DNA of 21,247 nt from a virus (IMGVR_UViG_3300046000_006770:1-21247); one strand, 5' to 3'. Shown: positions 6,756 through 13,710, counted from the stretch's first letter. Numbers and translations: made by a program. The notes: a model not told the origin generated them from the sequence alone.

Positions 6756-7090
6756 TTCCAAAATAGTTGAATTGCCATGATTGCTACTGCTAGTGTCAGG
6801 CATGTTAGTGTTTTTAAAGTAAATGGTTCTTGGAACCATGAATGTGCCATATAACTAAATACTATTGCTCCTATGGAAAATCCTAGTAATCTTGAAGGCC
6901 AAAACTGGACTTTAAAATGAAGTACTAAATGTTTAACAGATCCCATATAAAGTAGTGAGATTGGAAAACCCATCATTGCCACTAGATAAGGATGATCTTT
7001 AAACCATTGCCATCTGAATTGACCTTGTAGTTGTACAAATGTAAATATTTGAGCAAGTAGCCCTAAGATAAAACCTATTAGTAGATTCAT
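6752..7090 (-). CDS. Polytopic membrane protein
   Basis: Protein of 112 residues with about four predicted membrane helices (near 2-18, 34-50, 67-84 and 93-109), beginning MNLLIGFILGLLAQIF. The internal ATG at 7088-7090 is preferred because it follows the thymidylate synthase C-half stop by one base; the longer frame would overlap that gene extensively and adds a hydrophilic leader. Loops are basic (RWQWFKDHP, FKVQFWPSR). It resembles small phage membrane proteins but no family is assigned. It overlaps the next gene by ATGA. Confidence 0.68.
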   Translation of the reverse strand: MNLLIGFILGLLAQIFTFVQLQGQFRWQWFKDHPYLVAMMGFPISLLYMGSVKHLVLHFKVQFWPSRLLGFSIGAIVFSYMAHSWFQEPFTLKTLTCLTLAVAIMAIQLFWK

Positions 7091-7091
7091 A

Positions 7092-7676
7092 TTAATTTGA
7101 TAGTGGTGCTTTAATTGCTGGGTGTGATTGATAGTCGAATAGTAAGACGTCTTGTACTGAGGAGCAATATATTCCATCTCTAATATGAACTTTTGGTAAA
7201 TCAAATCCTTCTCTTTCGATTTGCTCTTTGGCTTGTTCAATATGGTTTGAATATAAATGAACATCACCTAAGTTACCAATCAATTGGTCAGGAACCATAT
7301 TCATTTCATCTGCTAACATCTCTAATAACAATCCATAAGAAGCAATGTTAAATGGTAAACCTAAGAATGTATCTACTGAACGTTGATTCCACATTAAAGA
7401 GATTGCTCTTGTTGGAATGTTTTTTTCTTTAACTTCTTTAGAGTCAATTATTAATTTACCGCTGAATGTCATTCCTTTAAGATTAAATCCTCTTTTATTC
7501 GCTTCAAACGCAATTTCCTCATTACTCAACTCTCTTGTATAAACTTGAAATCCATAATGACAAGGTGGAAGTACCATTTTACCTTCCGTGATATGTTTTC
7601 TTCCGTATCTATTATTAAAATCTCTATCTGTTTTTAGTTTTTCTAAAAACTCTTCCTTTGTTAATTTTTTACTCAT
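7092..7676 (-). CDS. thyA: Thymidylate synthase, C-terminal half (catalytic Cys half)
   Basis: C-terminal part of ThyA-type thymidylate synthase (dUMP + methylene-THF to dTMP + DHF). The catalytic loop LPPCH places the nucleophile at C39. It is followed by the phosphate-binding QRSVD (98-102), GLPFNIASYGLLL (106-118) for folate and dUMP, GDVHLYSNH (137-145), and the conserved tail PAIKAPLSN. It has its own ATG and 33 residues before the conserved core that are absent from ordinary ThyA, including LTKEEFLEKLKTDRDF, a KTD-type module. The N-terminal half is a separate gene at 8785-9474. The two proteins would have to associate to make an active enzyme. The break falls just ahead of the catalytic Cys. 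Confidence 0.93.
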   Translation of the reverse strand: MSKKLTKEEFLEKLKTDRDFNNRYGRKHITEGKMVLPPCHYGFQVYTRELSNEEIAFEANKRGFNLKGMTFSGKLIIDSKEVKEKNIPTRAISLMWNQRSVDTFLGLPFNIASYGLLLEMLADEMNMVPDQLIGNLGDVHLYSNHIEQAKEQIEREGFDLPKVHIRDGIYCSSVQDVLLFDYQSHPAIKAPLSN

Positions 7677-7682
7677 AACTTT

Positions 7683-7919
7683 TTAATTTGCAAATGTATC
7701 AAAACCGTATTCTAAACCATTAATCAATGTTTTTAGTTGGCCAATTAATGCTTCCTTATTGTCACCACATTGATGTTGAACGATTAACATTCCGTGACCA
7801 CCAGTGAGTTCGTCAATTGATTTTCCTTCAGTAGTTAGTGGTTCACCAATCCACGTTGATATTTGTTCTGTTTTATACCATTTTGTCGGTATTGTTGTTT
7901 GGTTAATTTCCTGTTCCAT
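7683..7919 (-). CDS. Small hypothetical protein within the split thyA locus
   Basis: Protein of 78 residues starting MEQEINQTTIPTKWY. This internal ATG is chosen because it is preceded by GGAG and overlaps the HNH gene by only 17 bases; a start 15 codons upstream is possible. Features seen are a GG-H-GMLIVQHQCG strand-turn and a C-terminal helix (EALIGQLKTLINGLEYGF). It is not recognised, and it does not look like part of TS or of the nuclease. Its presence argues that the gap between the TS halves is not a simple intron. Confidence 0.55.
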   Translation of the reverse strand: MEQEINQTTIPTKWYKTEQISTWIGEPLTTEGKSIDELTGGHGMLIVQHQCGDNKEALIGQLKTLINGLEYGFDTFAN

Positions 7920-8622
7920 AACTCCAATTTTTAAAATTTTCACTCTTACTTTTAATCCTATCACTAACTTTATCCCATTTAATATTTAAAGCTTTTGACG
8001 CTTCTGCGATACTTTCATATCGCACACCTTCAATATTACAAGGTCTTTTATTAACTGATGATTCGCTCCTCTTTTTTCTAGTTTCTTCACTTATAGTACG
8101 TCCTTTTAATTTATTCCTAACTTCTTCACGATTCATACCATTGTTATCTTTTATTTTTTTCTTGGTTTCTTCGGAATGTTTCCACTCACCGCTTTCTCTC
8201 CTGGTGTTAACTATTTTACTAGTAACTTCCGTAGGTCTTTTTCTACCTTTAAGTGTTTCACTTGTCTTTCTTTTTTGTTCATCGCTTACCTTAGTACCCT
8301 TTTTCTTTTCACTAATCAACTTTACTACTTCATTTTTAGCCCTTTCATAGATTCTAGAACTTGGTGTATATCTGTCCTGTCTCTTACTTTTCATATTACA
8401 CATTGCCCATAGTGCAAATTTAAGTTTTGGATTTTCAGGATAGATTCTAACTAGTAGCTGGTGACATATAAAATGTTCCCTAGCAGTTAAATTCACTAAA
8501 TTATCTCTATCATCAGAACCATTCATACATCTTGGTAGTATGTGATGTTTCTCAGTATATGATTCCAACACTCTATTTTTCGCCCTGTCTACTATCTGAC
8601 TGTATATTCTTTCGTAGTTCAT
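7903..8622 (-). CDS. HNH homing endonuclease with NUMOD repeats
   Basis: Free-standing homing endonuclease of 239 residues lying between the two thymidylate synthase halves. The HNH core is at residues 23-55: EKHHILPRC with H26-H27, N41 in RDNLVNLT, then AREHFICHQLL. The central part carries Lys/Glu-rich NUMOD3-type repeats (SDEQKRKTSETLKGRKRP, HSEETKKKIKDNNG, ISEETRKKRSES). The C-terminus (YESIAEASKALNIKWDKVSDRI) is a NUMOD1-like helix-turn-helix. It probably cut and invaded a thyA gene near the conserved active-site region, as homing endonucleases often do; this is an inference from position. It overlaps the downstream small ORF by 17 bases. Confidence 0.92.
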   Translation of the reverse strand: MNYERIYSQIVDRAKNRVLESYTEKHHILPRCMNGSDDRDNLVNLTAREHFICHQLLVRIYPENPKLKFALWAMCNMKSKRQDRYTPSSRIYERAKNEVVKLISEKKKGTKVSDEQKRKTSETLKGRKRPTEVTSKIVNTRRESGEWKHSEETKKKIKDNNGMNREEVRNKLKGRTISEETRKKRSESSVNKRPCNIEGVRYESIAEASKALNIKWDKVSDRIKSKSENFKNWSYGTGN

Positions 8623-8743
8623 AATATTTTTCCATTGTTTTTTTATTTATTATCTCTTTGTTACGGTGATAGTACTCCTTAGCCCAAGCTCGTTGTGCTT
8701 CTACTTTTTCTTGCTCCGTCTTGTATTTTTTGAACCGTCCCAT
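8573..8743 (-). CDS. Small basic ORF upstream of the HNH gene
   Basis: A 56-residue basic ORF starting MGRFKKYKTEQEKVEAQ, with a helix AWAKEYYHRNKEIINKK. That pattern is typical of short Lys/Tyr-rich segments accompanying HNH nucleases. It overlaps the first 50 bases of the HNH gene in another frame, so it may be a real small protein, a leader peptide, or a remnant of a longer nuclease. There is no direct evidence of translation. Confidence 0.4.
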   Translation of the reverse strand: MGRFKKYKTEQEKVEAQRAWAKEYYHRNKEIINKKTMEKYYELRKNIQSDSRQGEK

Positions 8744-8784
8744 CTATAATAAATATATAACTAAAAGAAAAAAACTAAAAGAAC

Positions 8785-9474
8785 TTAACTATTTTTTCTT
8801 AAATAATCTTGATAAAGTTCATCATCGGTTCTATAATCAGTAACTGGTAAATCGGCAGGATTCCAGGCCGATACAAGAAGCCTTCTTGAGTCTGGATTTG
8901 TTTTAAGGTCGTTGATTAGGTTTTGGATTTGGTCTATTTGAGTCTCATCATATTCCCAACCACTTCTAGTATCTGAACCATATCCTTGGTACTCAGGGTC
9001 ATTCCACCACTTTTTGGTAATTGAATTCCATCTACGCCAACCTGCCCCATAAATTGGACCTAAATCACCCCACTTCTTAGCAAACTCATCATCTGTTTTG
9101 ATTTTGTTAATGAATTCTTCTTGTTTTAAATATTGAAAATCAATATCACGAGTCATCCAATCAGGTCCCTCACCGTGGTCAGCTTTTAAATTATTTAGGT
9201 AATATTTGTAGCAATCTCCATCCCAAATATGACAATTATTATCAACCAAAAACTTAATATTGGTATCACCTCGTAAGAACCAAACAAGTTCTGTTACGAT
9301 TGTTTTGAATGGCATTTTCTTAGTTGTAAGAAGTGGAAAACCATCCTTCATACTGTGACGTATTTGTCTTCCGAATACTGAGATTGTTCCCGTTAAGGTT
9401 CTGTCTTGTTTTGTTACTCCGTTATCAAGAATGTCTTGAAGTAGGTCTGTGTAATCTTTATCTAGTTTGTTCAT
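8785..9474 (-). CDS. thyA: Thymidylate synthase, N-terminal half
   Basis: N-terminal part of ThyA, 229 residues. R25 in DRTLTGT (dUMP phosphate), [10 protein letters not shown] (44-53), [11 protein letters not shown] (67-76), HIWD (82-85), [12 protein letters not shown] (136-147) and [15 protein letters not shown] (195-209) are all conserved. The protein stops 20 residues after SAWNPADL, exactly where the catalytic LPPCH should follow. That part is encoded separately at 7092-7676. An insertion relative to bacterial ThyA carries [18 protein letters not shown] (118-135). The start at 9472-9474 is chosen because it overlaps the previous stop as ATGA; a 12-codon extension upstream lacks similarity. 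Confidence 0.93.
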   Translation of the reverse strand: MNKLDKDYTDLLQDILDNGVTKQDRTLTGTISVFGRQIRHSMKDGFPLLTTKKMPFKTIVTELVWFLRGDTNIKFLVDNNCHIWDGDCYKYYLNNLKADHGEGPDWMTRDIDFQYLKQEEFINKIKTDDEFAKKWGDLGPIYGAGWRRWNSITKKWWNDPEYQGYGSDTRSGWEYDETQIDQIQNLINDLKTNPDSRRLLVSAWNPADLPVTDYRTDDELYQDYLRKNS

Positions 9475-9698
9475 ATTAAAAAAAAGTAATCTGTTGTAAT
9501 CCAATTCCACCCTTTGTCGTCAATACCGATAATGTTATCGGTTCTTTTGTAGTAAGATTTTTTACAGTGTACACAGTGGAGCACATTCCGGGTTAAGTAA
9601 CATCCTGAAACGTAATCTACCTCCTTTGTTCTCTCTTTTTTAATTATCTCTCCTGTATGGTTTCCAAACCAACACTTAATCTTATCTAGTTTGTTCAT
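9471..9698 (-). CDS. Small zinc-finger-like protein
   Basis: Protein of 75 residues starting [18 protein letters not shown]. Cysteines in KCWFGNH, SGCYL and LHCVHCK could form a zinc site; the layout recalls the small phage family DUF1660, a suggestion from memory. The start at 9696-9698 is supported by a 17-base identity to the thyA N-half start (ATGAACAAACTAGATAA). A longer version starting at 9743 would overlap the upstream gene by 62 bases. It ends by ATGA overlap with the thyA N-half. Confidence 0.6.
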   Translation of the reverse strand: MNKLDKIKCWFGNHTGEIIKKERTKEVDYVSGCYLTRNVLHCVHCKKSYYKRTDNIIGIDDKGWNWITTDYFFLI

Positions 9699-10101
9699 AA
9701 AGATCATATAACTGTTCAATATTTTCGTATGCTTTTCCATCATAAAAGAACGTATCTACTACTGCTTCGTACATTACAACTCTTCTCATCCATTTTGCAA
9801 ATTCAATTGCTGTCTCTTTTACTGGACGTTCTACTTTAAGGAAGTTATAAAGTGCTTTTTTAGTTGGTTTGGCATTTGCATGTTCTTCTGCAAAGTTGTA
9901 TACTCTACCGTGGGCACTTCTAAGTTGTACTCTTCCTTCCATTACTTGTATAATGGTATCTGCAGTACAAGTTACCACAGTATTCATCTTTTCATCTACT
10001 ATCGTGAAAATTCCATTTCCTTCTTCATAAGCTCTAAAAACATCTCCTTCGAAATTTAGTAACCCTATGTAAGCCTTGTTATGCCTGTCTGTGTATCTCA
10101 T
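9682..10101 (-). CDS. Hypothetical phage protein
   Basis: Protein of 139 residues, not recognised. The N-terminal half is beta-rich (AYIGLLNFEGDVFRAYEEGNG, FTIVDEKMNTVVTC) and the C-terminal half is helical with a basic patch (KPTKKALYNFLKVERP, FAKWMRRVVMYEAVVD). No catalytic or metal motif is visible. The start overlaps the dioxygenase stop as TAATG, so the two are probably translated together. Base composition matches its neighbours. Confidence 0.6.
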   Translation of the reverse strand: MRYTDRHNKAYIGLLNFEGDVFRAYEEGNGIFTIVDEKMNTVVTCTADTIIQVMEGRVQLRSAHGRVYNFAEEHANAKPTKKALYNFLKVERPVKETAIEFAKWMRRVVMYEAVVDTFFYDGKAYENIEQLYDLYEQTR

Positions 10102-10739
10102 TAGTTTATTATTTCAATTATACTTGTTATTGCAATTCTGTAATCGTCTGATAAATTAGGTGAACTGAAGTGCATACAGTCCTTATCGTGAACTAATATC
10201 TCTCCCATTTTCATAGGTACTTTTACAAAATCTTTATTTTGGTAATAGTCAGAGTACAAAGAGAAACCTGTCTTTCCTGTCCTAGTTCTTACATTTGTAC
10301 CTATTACTTTGTGTTCTACTAACCCCTCTTTGTGACTTCCAGGAACGTAAAACATACATGAATTTAGTGTATCTACATCTTGTAACGGTATCCAAAAAGT
10401 GTAAACTTTCCTATTACTTTCAAAATAGGCATTATCTTGATGAGCTGATGTCATTTTATAATTTGGTGGTTTACAGAAGTACTGGTTATTCAATACTTTA
10501 AACTTCTTTGCACCTATTAAGTTAGCAAGAATACTATTTACTCCTTCAAAATTTAGATTCTGAATCTGTTTTATATCACCCAACTTTGTTCTAAACACAT
10601 CCCTACTTTCCACTTCCTTTGCAATCTTCTCTAAATTTTTCTCGTAATAAGGGATAAGTTCACTCATCACAGGGTGAGTAAATACTTGAAATCCATCTTC
10701 TATTAATGTTTCTTTACCTGTATATGTTTTAAATTCCAT
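10101..10739 (-). CDS. PhyH-like Fe(II)/2-oxoglutarate dioxygenase
   Basis: Predicted non-haem Fe(II)/2-oxoglutarate-dependent hydroxylase of the phytanoyl-CoA dioxygenase family, 212 residues. The iron-binding HxD is H100-Q-D102 in SAHQDNAYF. The distal His is H190 in CMHFSSPN, and R201 in DDYRIAIT is the likely 2-oxoglutarate salt-bridge residue. FWIPLQDVD (115-123) and FYVPGSHKEG (130-139) are typical PhyH core strands. The substrate cannot be read from sequence; phage members of this superfamily have been implicated in nucleic-acid or small-molecule modification. It sits in a run of unknown small genes with one-base junctions. Confidence 0.88.
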   Translation of the reverse strand: MEFKTYTGKETLIEDGFQVFTHPVMSELIPYYEKNLEKIAKEVESRDVFRTKLGDIKQIQNLNFEGVNSILANLIGAKKFKVLNNQYFCKPPNYKMTSAHQDNAYFESNRKVYTFWIPLQDVDTLNSCMFYVPGSHKEGLVEHKVIGTNVRTRTGKTGFSLYSDYYQNKDFVKVPMKMGEILVHDKDCMHFSSPNLSDDYRIAITSIIEIIN

Positions 10740-10740
10740 T

Positions 10741-11142
10741 TTATTTAACTTTTCTTCCTACAATTTTTGAAAAAGCCTCAGCAAGTCTTCTATTCTCTTT
10801 TTCGTACATCTGTTTTATGTCCTCAGTTCTACTATCGTCAATAAAAGTTTTGTTTACTAATTTTTCAATTTTACCTACTGTGTTGAATTCTATAGAATCT
10901 GGGCTAGAATTACATGGCATAAAGAATATCTGTTCAATCTCATACCTATCAAATGTTAGTTTTAATTTAGCAGATCTTGAATACTTTTCCACTACTTCAA
11001 TTTTAACTTTACAGTGTACAGTAGGCCCTAACTTAACCTGCACTCTGGAACCGTTCTCACACGGTTTGTAAAGTTGCACAGTTACCCTATCCTGAATGAT
11101 ACTGTCTAGAATAAAGTCTACGTATTTATGTGTTATAGTCAT
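10741..11142 (-). CDS. Hypothetical phage protein
   Basis: Protein of 133 residues, not recognised. An N-terminal helix (HKYVDFILDSIIQD) is followed by a beta-rich middle with alternating Lys and hydrophobic residues (RVQVKLGPTVHCKVKIEVVEK, AKLKLTFDRYEIEQIFFM). The C-terminal helix is charged (IKQMYEKENRRLAEAFSKIVG) and may form a coiled coil. Four cysteines are scattered without a CxxC pair. It ends 1 base before the dioxygenase gene. Confidence 0.58.
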   Translation of the reverse strand: MTITHKYVDFILDSIIQDRVTVQLYKPCENGSRVQVKLGPTVHCKVKIEVVEKYSRSAKLKLTFDRYEIEQIFFMPCNSSPDSIEFNTVGKIEKLVNKTFIDDSRTEDIKQMYEKENRRLAEAFSKIVGRKVK

Positions 11143-11147
11143 ATCTG

Positions 11148-11357
11148 TTATGTTTTACCTGTTTTGTCCTGTAGTCTTTGATAAGCTATCATCCAGTGTC
11201 CATCTAACCTAGATTTTAGTTTGACATCATCAAACCTGTCATTAAATTTTCTTTCCAATCTTTTAGTTGCCAGTAAATGTTGTAAAGTTTCACAAGAACT
11301 GTAAATGCTCACTATCCAACTAAAAACATCGTACTTATTACCTGAAGTTGCTGCCAT
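11148..11357 (-). CDS. Small hypothetical protein
   Basis: Protein of 69 residues with a hydrophobic-aromatic N-terminal segment (DVFSWIVSIYSSCETLQHLL) and a basic second half (KRLERKFNDRFDDVKLKSRLDG) ending HWMIAYQRLQDKTGKT. No motif is recognised. The start shares one base with the upstream DUF3307-like gene stop (TAATG), which supports expression. Confidence 0.52.
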   Translation of the reverse strand: MAATSGNKYDVFSWIVSIYSSCETLQHLLATKRLERKFNDRFDDVKLKSRLDGHWMIAYQRLQDKTGKT

Positions 11358-11719
11358 TATTTAGTTAGTATTAGTAGTGTTAGTACAAGTTGTACATAAT
11401 GTAAGAGTTGGTCAAAACCTATTACTACAAACCCGTTGTGTAAATCACCTTTGTCCCAAAATGGTTTACCTATTCTACTTGTAAAGAAATCTGTGATCCA
11501 GTGTACTAAAAATGTTACAAGTGAAAACTGTAAAGCTAATGCTAAATCTCCATAATAAGCAAATGTTGCAAATAACCACATTAGTGAGTAAACAGCTACG
11601 TGATAGGTTAACCATATTACATCTGTGCTCTTTTTTGTAGCCTGATCATGTGTCTGTAACCCGAAATCAGCTAAAAAATGTATCAGTAATACAAATACCA
11701 ATGTTGAAAATGAAATCAT
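11357..11719 (-). CDS. DUF3307-like membrane protein
   Basis: Polytopic membrane protein of 120 residues. LIHFLADFGLQTHDQATKK (12-30) and the C-terminal GFVVIGFDQLLHYVQL match the signature of the DUF3307 family, which is common in phages and prophages and has no known biochemical role. Helices are predicted near 4-20, 35-55, 58-78 and 97-118, with conserved His and Asp residues in or beside them (H14, D18, the HWITDF segment, H93). The start overlaps the upstream stop by ATGA. Confidence 0.78.
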   Translation of the reverse strand: MISFSTLVFVLLIHFLADFGLQTHDQATKKSTDVIWLTYHVAVYSLMWLFATFAYYGDLALALQFSLVTFLVHWITDFFTSRIGKPFWDKGDLHNGFVVIGFDQLLHYVQLVLTLLILTK

Positions 11720-11952
11720 ATCTCTTCTCTTTGTTTTAACATTGCGTCTGCTGCTTCATATGCCATTTCGGTTATATATACCAAAGGATGTTCATCTGTC
11801 AAATTATCAGCTAATGTTTGTGTTACTGTAGGATTTGATATATATCCTTGCATTGCTTTAGCTGCAAAATAATCTCTAAGAGTCATTCCTGAATAACCTT
11901 CTGATTTATTATCACAAGGAAAAGCGTCCGGGTTTTTAGGTTTATTTTCCAT
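11716..11952 (-). CDS. Small phage protein with a GMTLRDYFAA motif
   Basis: Protein of 78 residues with a Pro/Asn-rich start (MENKPKNPDAFPCDN), then YSGMTLRDYFAAKAMQGYI at 20-38, and a C-terminal helix ITEMAYEAADAMLKQREE. The GMTLRDYFAA...AYxxADAML arrangement is a frequent pattern in small proteins of phages and prophages (from memory), with no known function. It overlaps both neighbours (ATGA at its end, one base at its start). Confidence 0.68.
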   Translation of the reverse strand: MENKPKNPDAFPCDNKSEGYSGMTLRDYFAAKAMQGYISNPTVTQTLADNLTDEHPLVYITEMAYEAADAMLKQREEI

Positions 11953-12176
11953 TACAGTTTACTAAATTTTAAATACTTTGCTGCTTTTACTGCTTGTATG
12001 AATTTTTTATGTGCTGATGTTTGTGATGGTATCCTTCCTGAGGGAGTTAGTAGTTCAGTTGATGACTGGTAGTTATCTAGTGGTTCTCCCCAGTAAATAA
12101 AGTACCTATCGTATTGTTTTACTAAACTAACTTCATTGTCGTTTATAGTTGCTTTTGCTATTGTAACTTTTTCCAT
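11952..12176 (-). CDS. Small hypothetical protein
   Basis: Protein of 74 residues with a beta-hairpin-like N-terminal half (EVSLVKQYDRYFIYWGEPLDN) and a basic C-terminal helix (SAHKKFIQAVKAAKYLKFSKL). That layout would suit a small nucleic-acid-binding protein, but nothing specific supports this. Start and stop each overlap the neighbouring genes by one base. Confidence 0.52.
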   Translation of the reverse strand: MEKVTIAKATINDNEVSLVKQYDRYFIYWGEPLDNYQSSTELLTPSGRIPSQTSAHKKFIQAVKAAKYLKFSKL

Positions 12177-12535
12177 TATGCTGTTAATTGTAATTTAGTT
12201 CTTACTTGCTCAAGCATTTTGTTTTCATTGTCAAAGATTTGATCTTCTAGGGCTTGTCTATCTTTTTCAATAAAATCATGTACTAATTCTAAAATCATAT
12301 CATATGCTTTTTCATGGATTGATTTACAGAATGAGAATTTTGTATTAGTTATTTGTACGTTTGAATGTTGAAGCATCATATAGTAATGCTTTTTTTCGTT
12401 TGTTAAGAAATATTTTCTTGAAGAGAAAGTCATTCTAACTACTGTGTCTGGGTGATTTAATAAATCTTGAGCAATGTCTATAAATTGTTGTTCCTGAGTG
12501 GTAGGTGTGTACTTGAATAATTTTTTAAATATCAT
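12176..12535 (-). CDS. Hypothetical protein, first gene after a promoter cassette
   Basis: Protein of 119 residues: an N-terminal helical region (QEQQFIDIAQDLLNHPDTVVRM), a strand with a basic patch (FSSRKYFLTNEKKHYYMML), and a long charged C-terminal helix (LVHDFIEKDRQALEDQIFDNENKML). No family is recognised. It is the first gene behind the promoter at 12558-12588, with a leader of about 15-20 bases. It heads a run of genes that overlap down to thyA. Confidence 0.58.
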   Translation of the reverse strand: MIFKKLFKYTPTTQEQQFIDIAQDLLNHPDTVVRMTFSSRKYFLTNEKKHYYMMLQHSNVQITNTKFSFCKSIHEKAYDMILELVHDFIEKDRQALEDQIFDNENKMLEQVRTKLQLTA

Positions 12536-12557
12536 AACTTTTATTTTGATTTATACT

Positions 12558-12588
12558 TAAATATACGAAGAAAAGCTTACCTAAGCAA
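12558..12588 (-). promoter_or_regulatory. Promoter overlapping a terminator hairpin
   Basis: On the minus strand: TTGC, 19 bases ending in TTCG, then TATATTTA followed by AGTATAAAT. The -33 TTGC lies inside the terminator hairpin of the upstream gene. It is 22 bases upstream of the ATG at 12535. Confidence 0.75.
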
Positions 12589-12594
12589 GCTTTT
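12571..12594 (-). terminator. Intrinsic terminator fused to the following promoter
   Basis: 8-bp stem AAAAGCTT/AAGCTTTT with an 8-base loop, followed on the minus strand by a T-rich tract leading to the -7 box. It lies just after the stop of the gene at 12601-12999. Confidence 0.75.
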
Positions 12595-12600
12595 TTTAAT

Positions 12601-12999
12601 TTATTTTACAATAATTTTATATCCTGTATCAATACTTTCAAATCGTTCTACAATCATTTGTTCAAACTCCTCACCATACCTACCCATGTTATCTCCACAA
12701 CCAATGTAAGGACCACCTGAGGGATCTACCATATCAATGATGTCTTTATTTGATGTAACTAAATTTAGGTATTTTACATGAGTATATTCTCTTTTATCCT
12801 CATCGTACTTATGTACAGTATCTTTAAATTCACTGAAGCTTAATCTGCCTCCATCTGCTACGTAAGCATTGTATGCTTTTGTGTAATCGTTTGGATAACC
12901 AATTCTACAGTAATTAAAATTCCCTTCCCATAAAATATTTTTATCACTGTCTAGTGTGAAAGTGAATTGATCACCGTATCTGTTTTTGTATGTGTTCAT
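12601..12999 (-). CDS. Hypothetical phage protein
   Basis: Protein of 132 residues starting MNTYKNRYGDQFTFTLDSD. Tyr- and Gly-rich strands follow (ILWEGNFNYCRIGYPNDY), then DPSGGPYIGCGDNMGRYG, and a C-terminal helix-strand (FEQMIVERFESIDTGYKIIV). It resembles short Bacteroidota phage hypotheticals, but no function can be assigned. The start follows the phosphoesterase stop by one base, so the two genes form a pair between two terminator-promoter cassettes. Confidence 0.6.
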   Translation of the reverse strand: MNTYKNRYGDQFTFTLDSDKNILWEGNFNYCRIGYPNDYTKAYNAYVADGGRLSFSEFKDTVHKYDEDKREYTHVKYLNLVTSNKDIIDMVDPSGGPYIGCGDNMGRYGEEFEQMIVERFESIDTGYKIIVK

Positions 13000-13000
13000 T

Positions 13001-13687
13001 TTATATATCTATTTCAATTATATTTCCGTTACTACTTAGTGTACCAAATTTACCATCTGTTACAACTGATCCGTTACTAAACCAAGTATCACATGTACTT
13101 AATTTTTGCATTCCAGCATTAACTATATCCTTACAGTTGTGAATGTGTCCAAACAAGTGATATTGTGGTTTTACTTGTAACACTTTGTTTAAAAGTGATT
13201 TATCACCACAGCACTCCAATACATTGTTTCTATCGTATGATTTATCTAAAATACCTTTTGGTGGACCATGTGTTACTAGAATATCAACATAAGAAGGCAT
13301 TGCCTGAGGCCAGTATCGATCTAATTTAACTCTGTCTTTCATGAAAGCCCAGTATCCAAAGTTTGGTGTGTATGGGTTTCCATAAATCAATAGCCCTTGT
13401 ATTTCAACTAGATCATCCTCTAAATAGTAAATATTGTAGTCTTCAAAATCTTTTTTAGTAACTAATTTTTTTTCAATAGAGGTGTCGTGGTTACCTGCAA
13501 CATATACTTTATGCTTGATAGGTAATGATTTAAACCAATGAATAAAATTTCTTACCTCAGGTTCGTTGTTGTAAGGATCTCTTGGGTTACTACAGTCACC
13601 TGAGTGTATAACCATGTCGATACCTTGTGGTATTTGTAATTGATCGTGATACGTGTGAGTGTCGCTAATGTGCCAAATTTTTATCAT
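13001..13687 (-). CDS. Calcineurin-like metallophosphoesterase
   Basis: Binuclear metallophosphoesterase of 228 residues with the complete motif set: D9-T-H11, G30-D31, G65-N66-H67-D68, VTH140GPP and G180-H181-I-H183. The GPPKGILD stretch resembles the MPPED-type subgroup of cyclic-nucleotide and phosphodiester hydrolases. The substrate is unknown; phage members may act on nucleotides, RNA ends or host signalling molecules. It is the first gene of a two-gene unit driven by the promoter at 13711-13741. Confidence 0.93.
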   Translation of the reverse strand: MIKIWHISDTHTYHDQLQIPQGIDMVIHSGDCSNPRDPYNNEPEVRNFIHWFKSLPIKHKVYVAGNHDTSIEKKLVTKKDFEDYNIYYLEDDLVEIQGLLIYGNPYTPNFGYWAFMKDRVKLDRYWPQAMPSYVDILVTHGPPKGILDKSYDRNNVLECCGDKSLLNKVLQVKPQYHLFGHIHNCKDIVNAGMQKLSTCDTWFSNGSVVTDGKFGTLSSNGNIIEIDI

Positions 13688-13710
13688 AACTCTTATTTTT
13701 TATTTATACT

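Noticed and set aside
7685-7717. Promoter for the thymidylate synthase C-half
   Set aside because: TACATTTG at 7691-7698 (minus strand) is a perfect -7 box, but no TTG sits 19-21 bases upstream, and it lies inside the end of the preceding coding region.
8744-8783. Promoter ahead of the HNH locus
   Set aside because: TATATTTA is present near 8748-8757 on the minus strand and ACTAAAAG is repeated twice behind it, but no TTG box is at the right distance, so it was not called.
7677-8784. Intron or intein separating the thymidylate synthase halves
   Set aside because: The C-half has its own ATG and a coherent coding extension, the N-half has a stop after a plausible coding tail, intein splice residues are absent, and an unrelated small ORF lies in the gap. 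Separate genes fit better, though RT-PCR would settle it.
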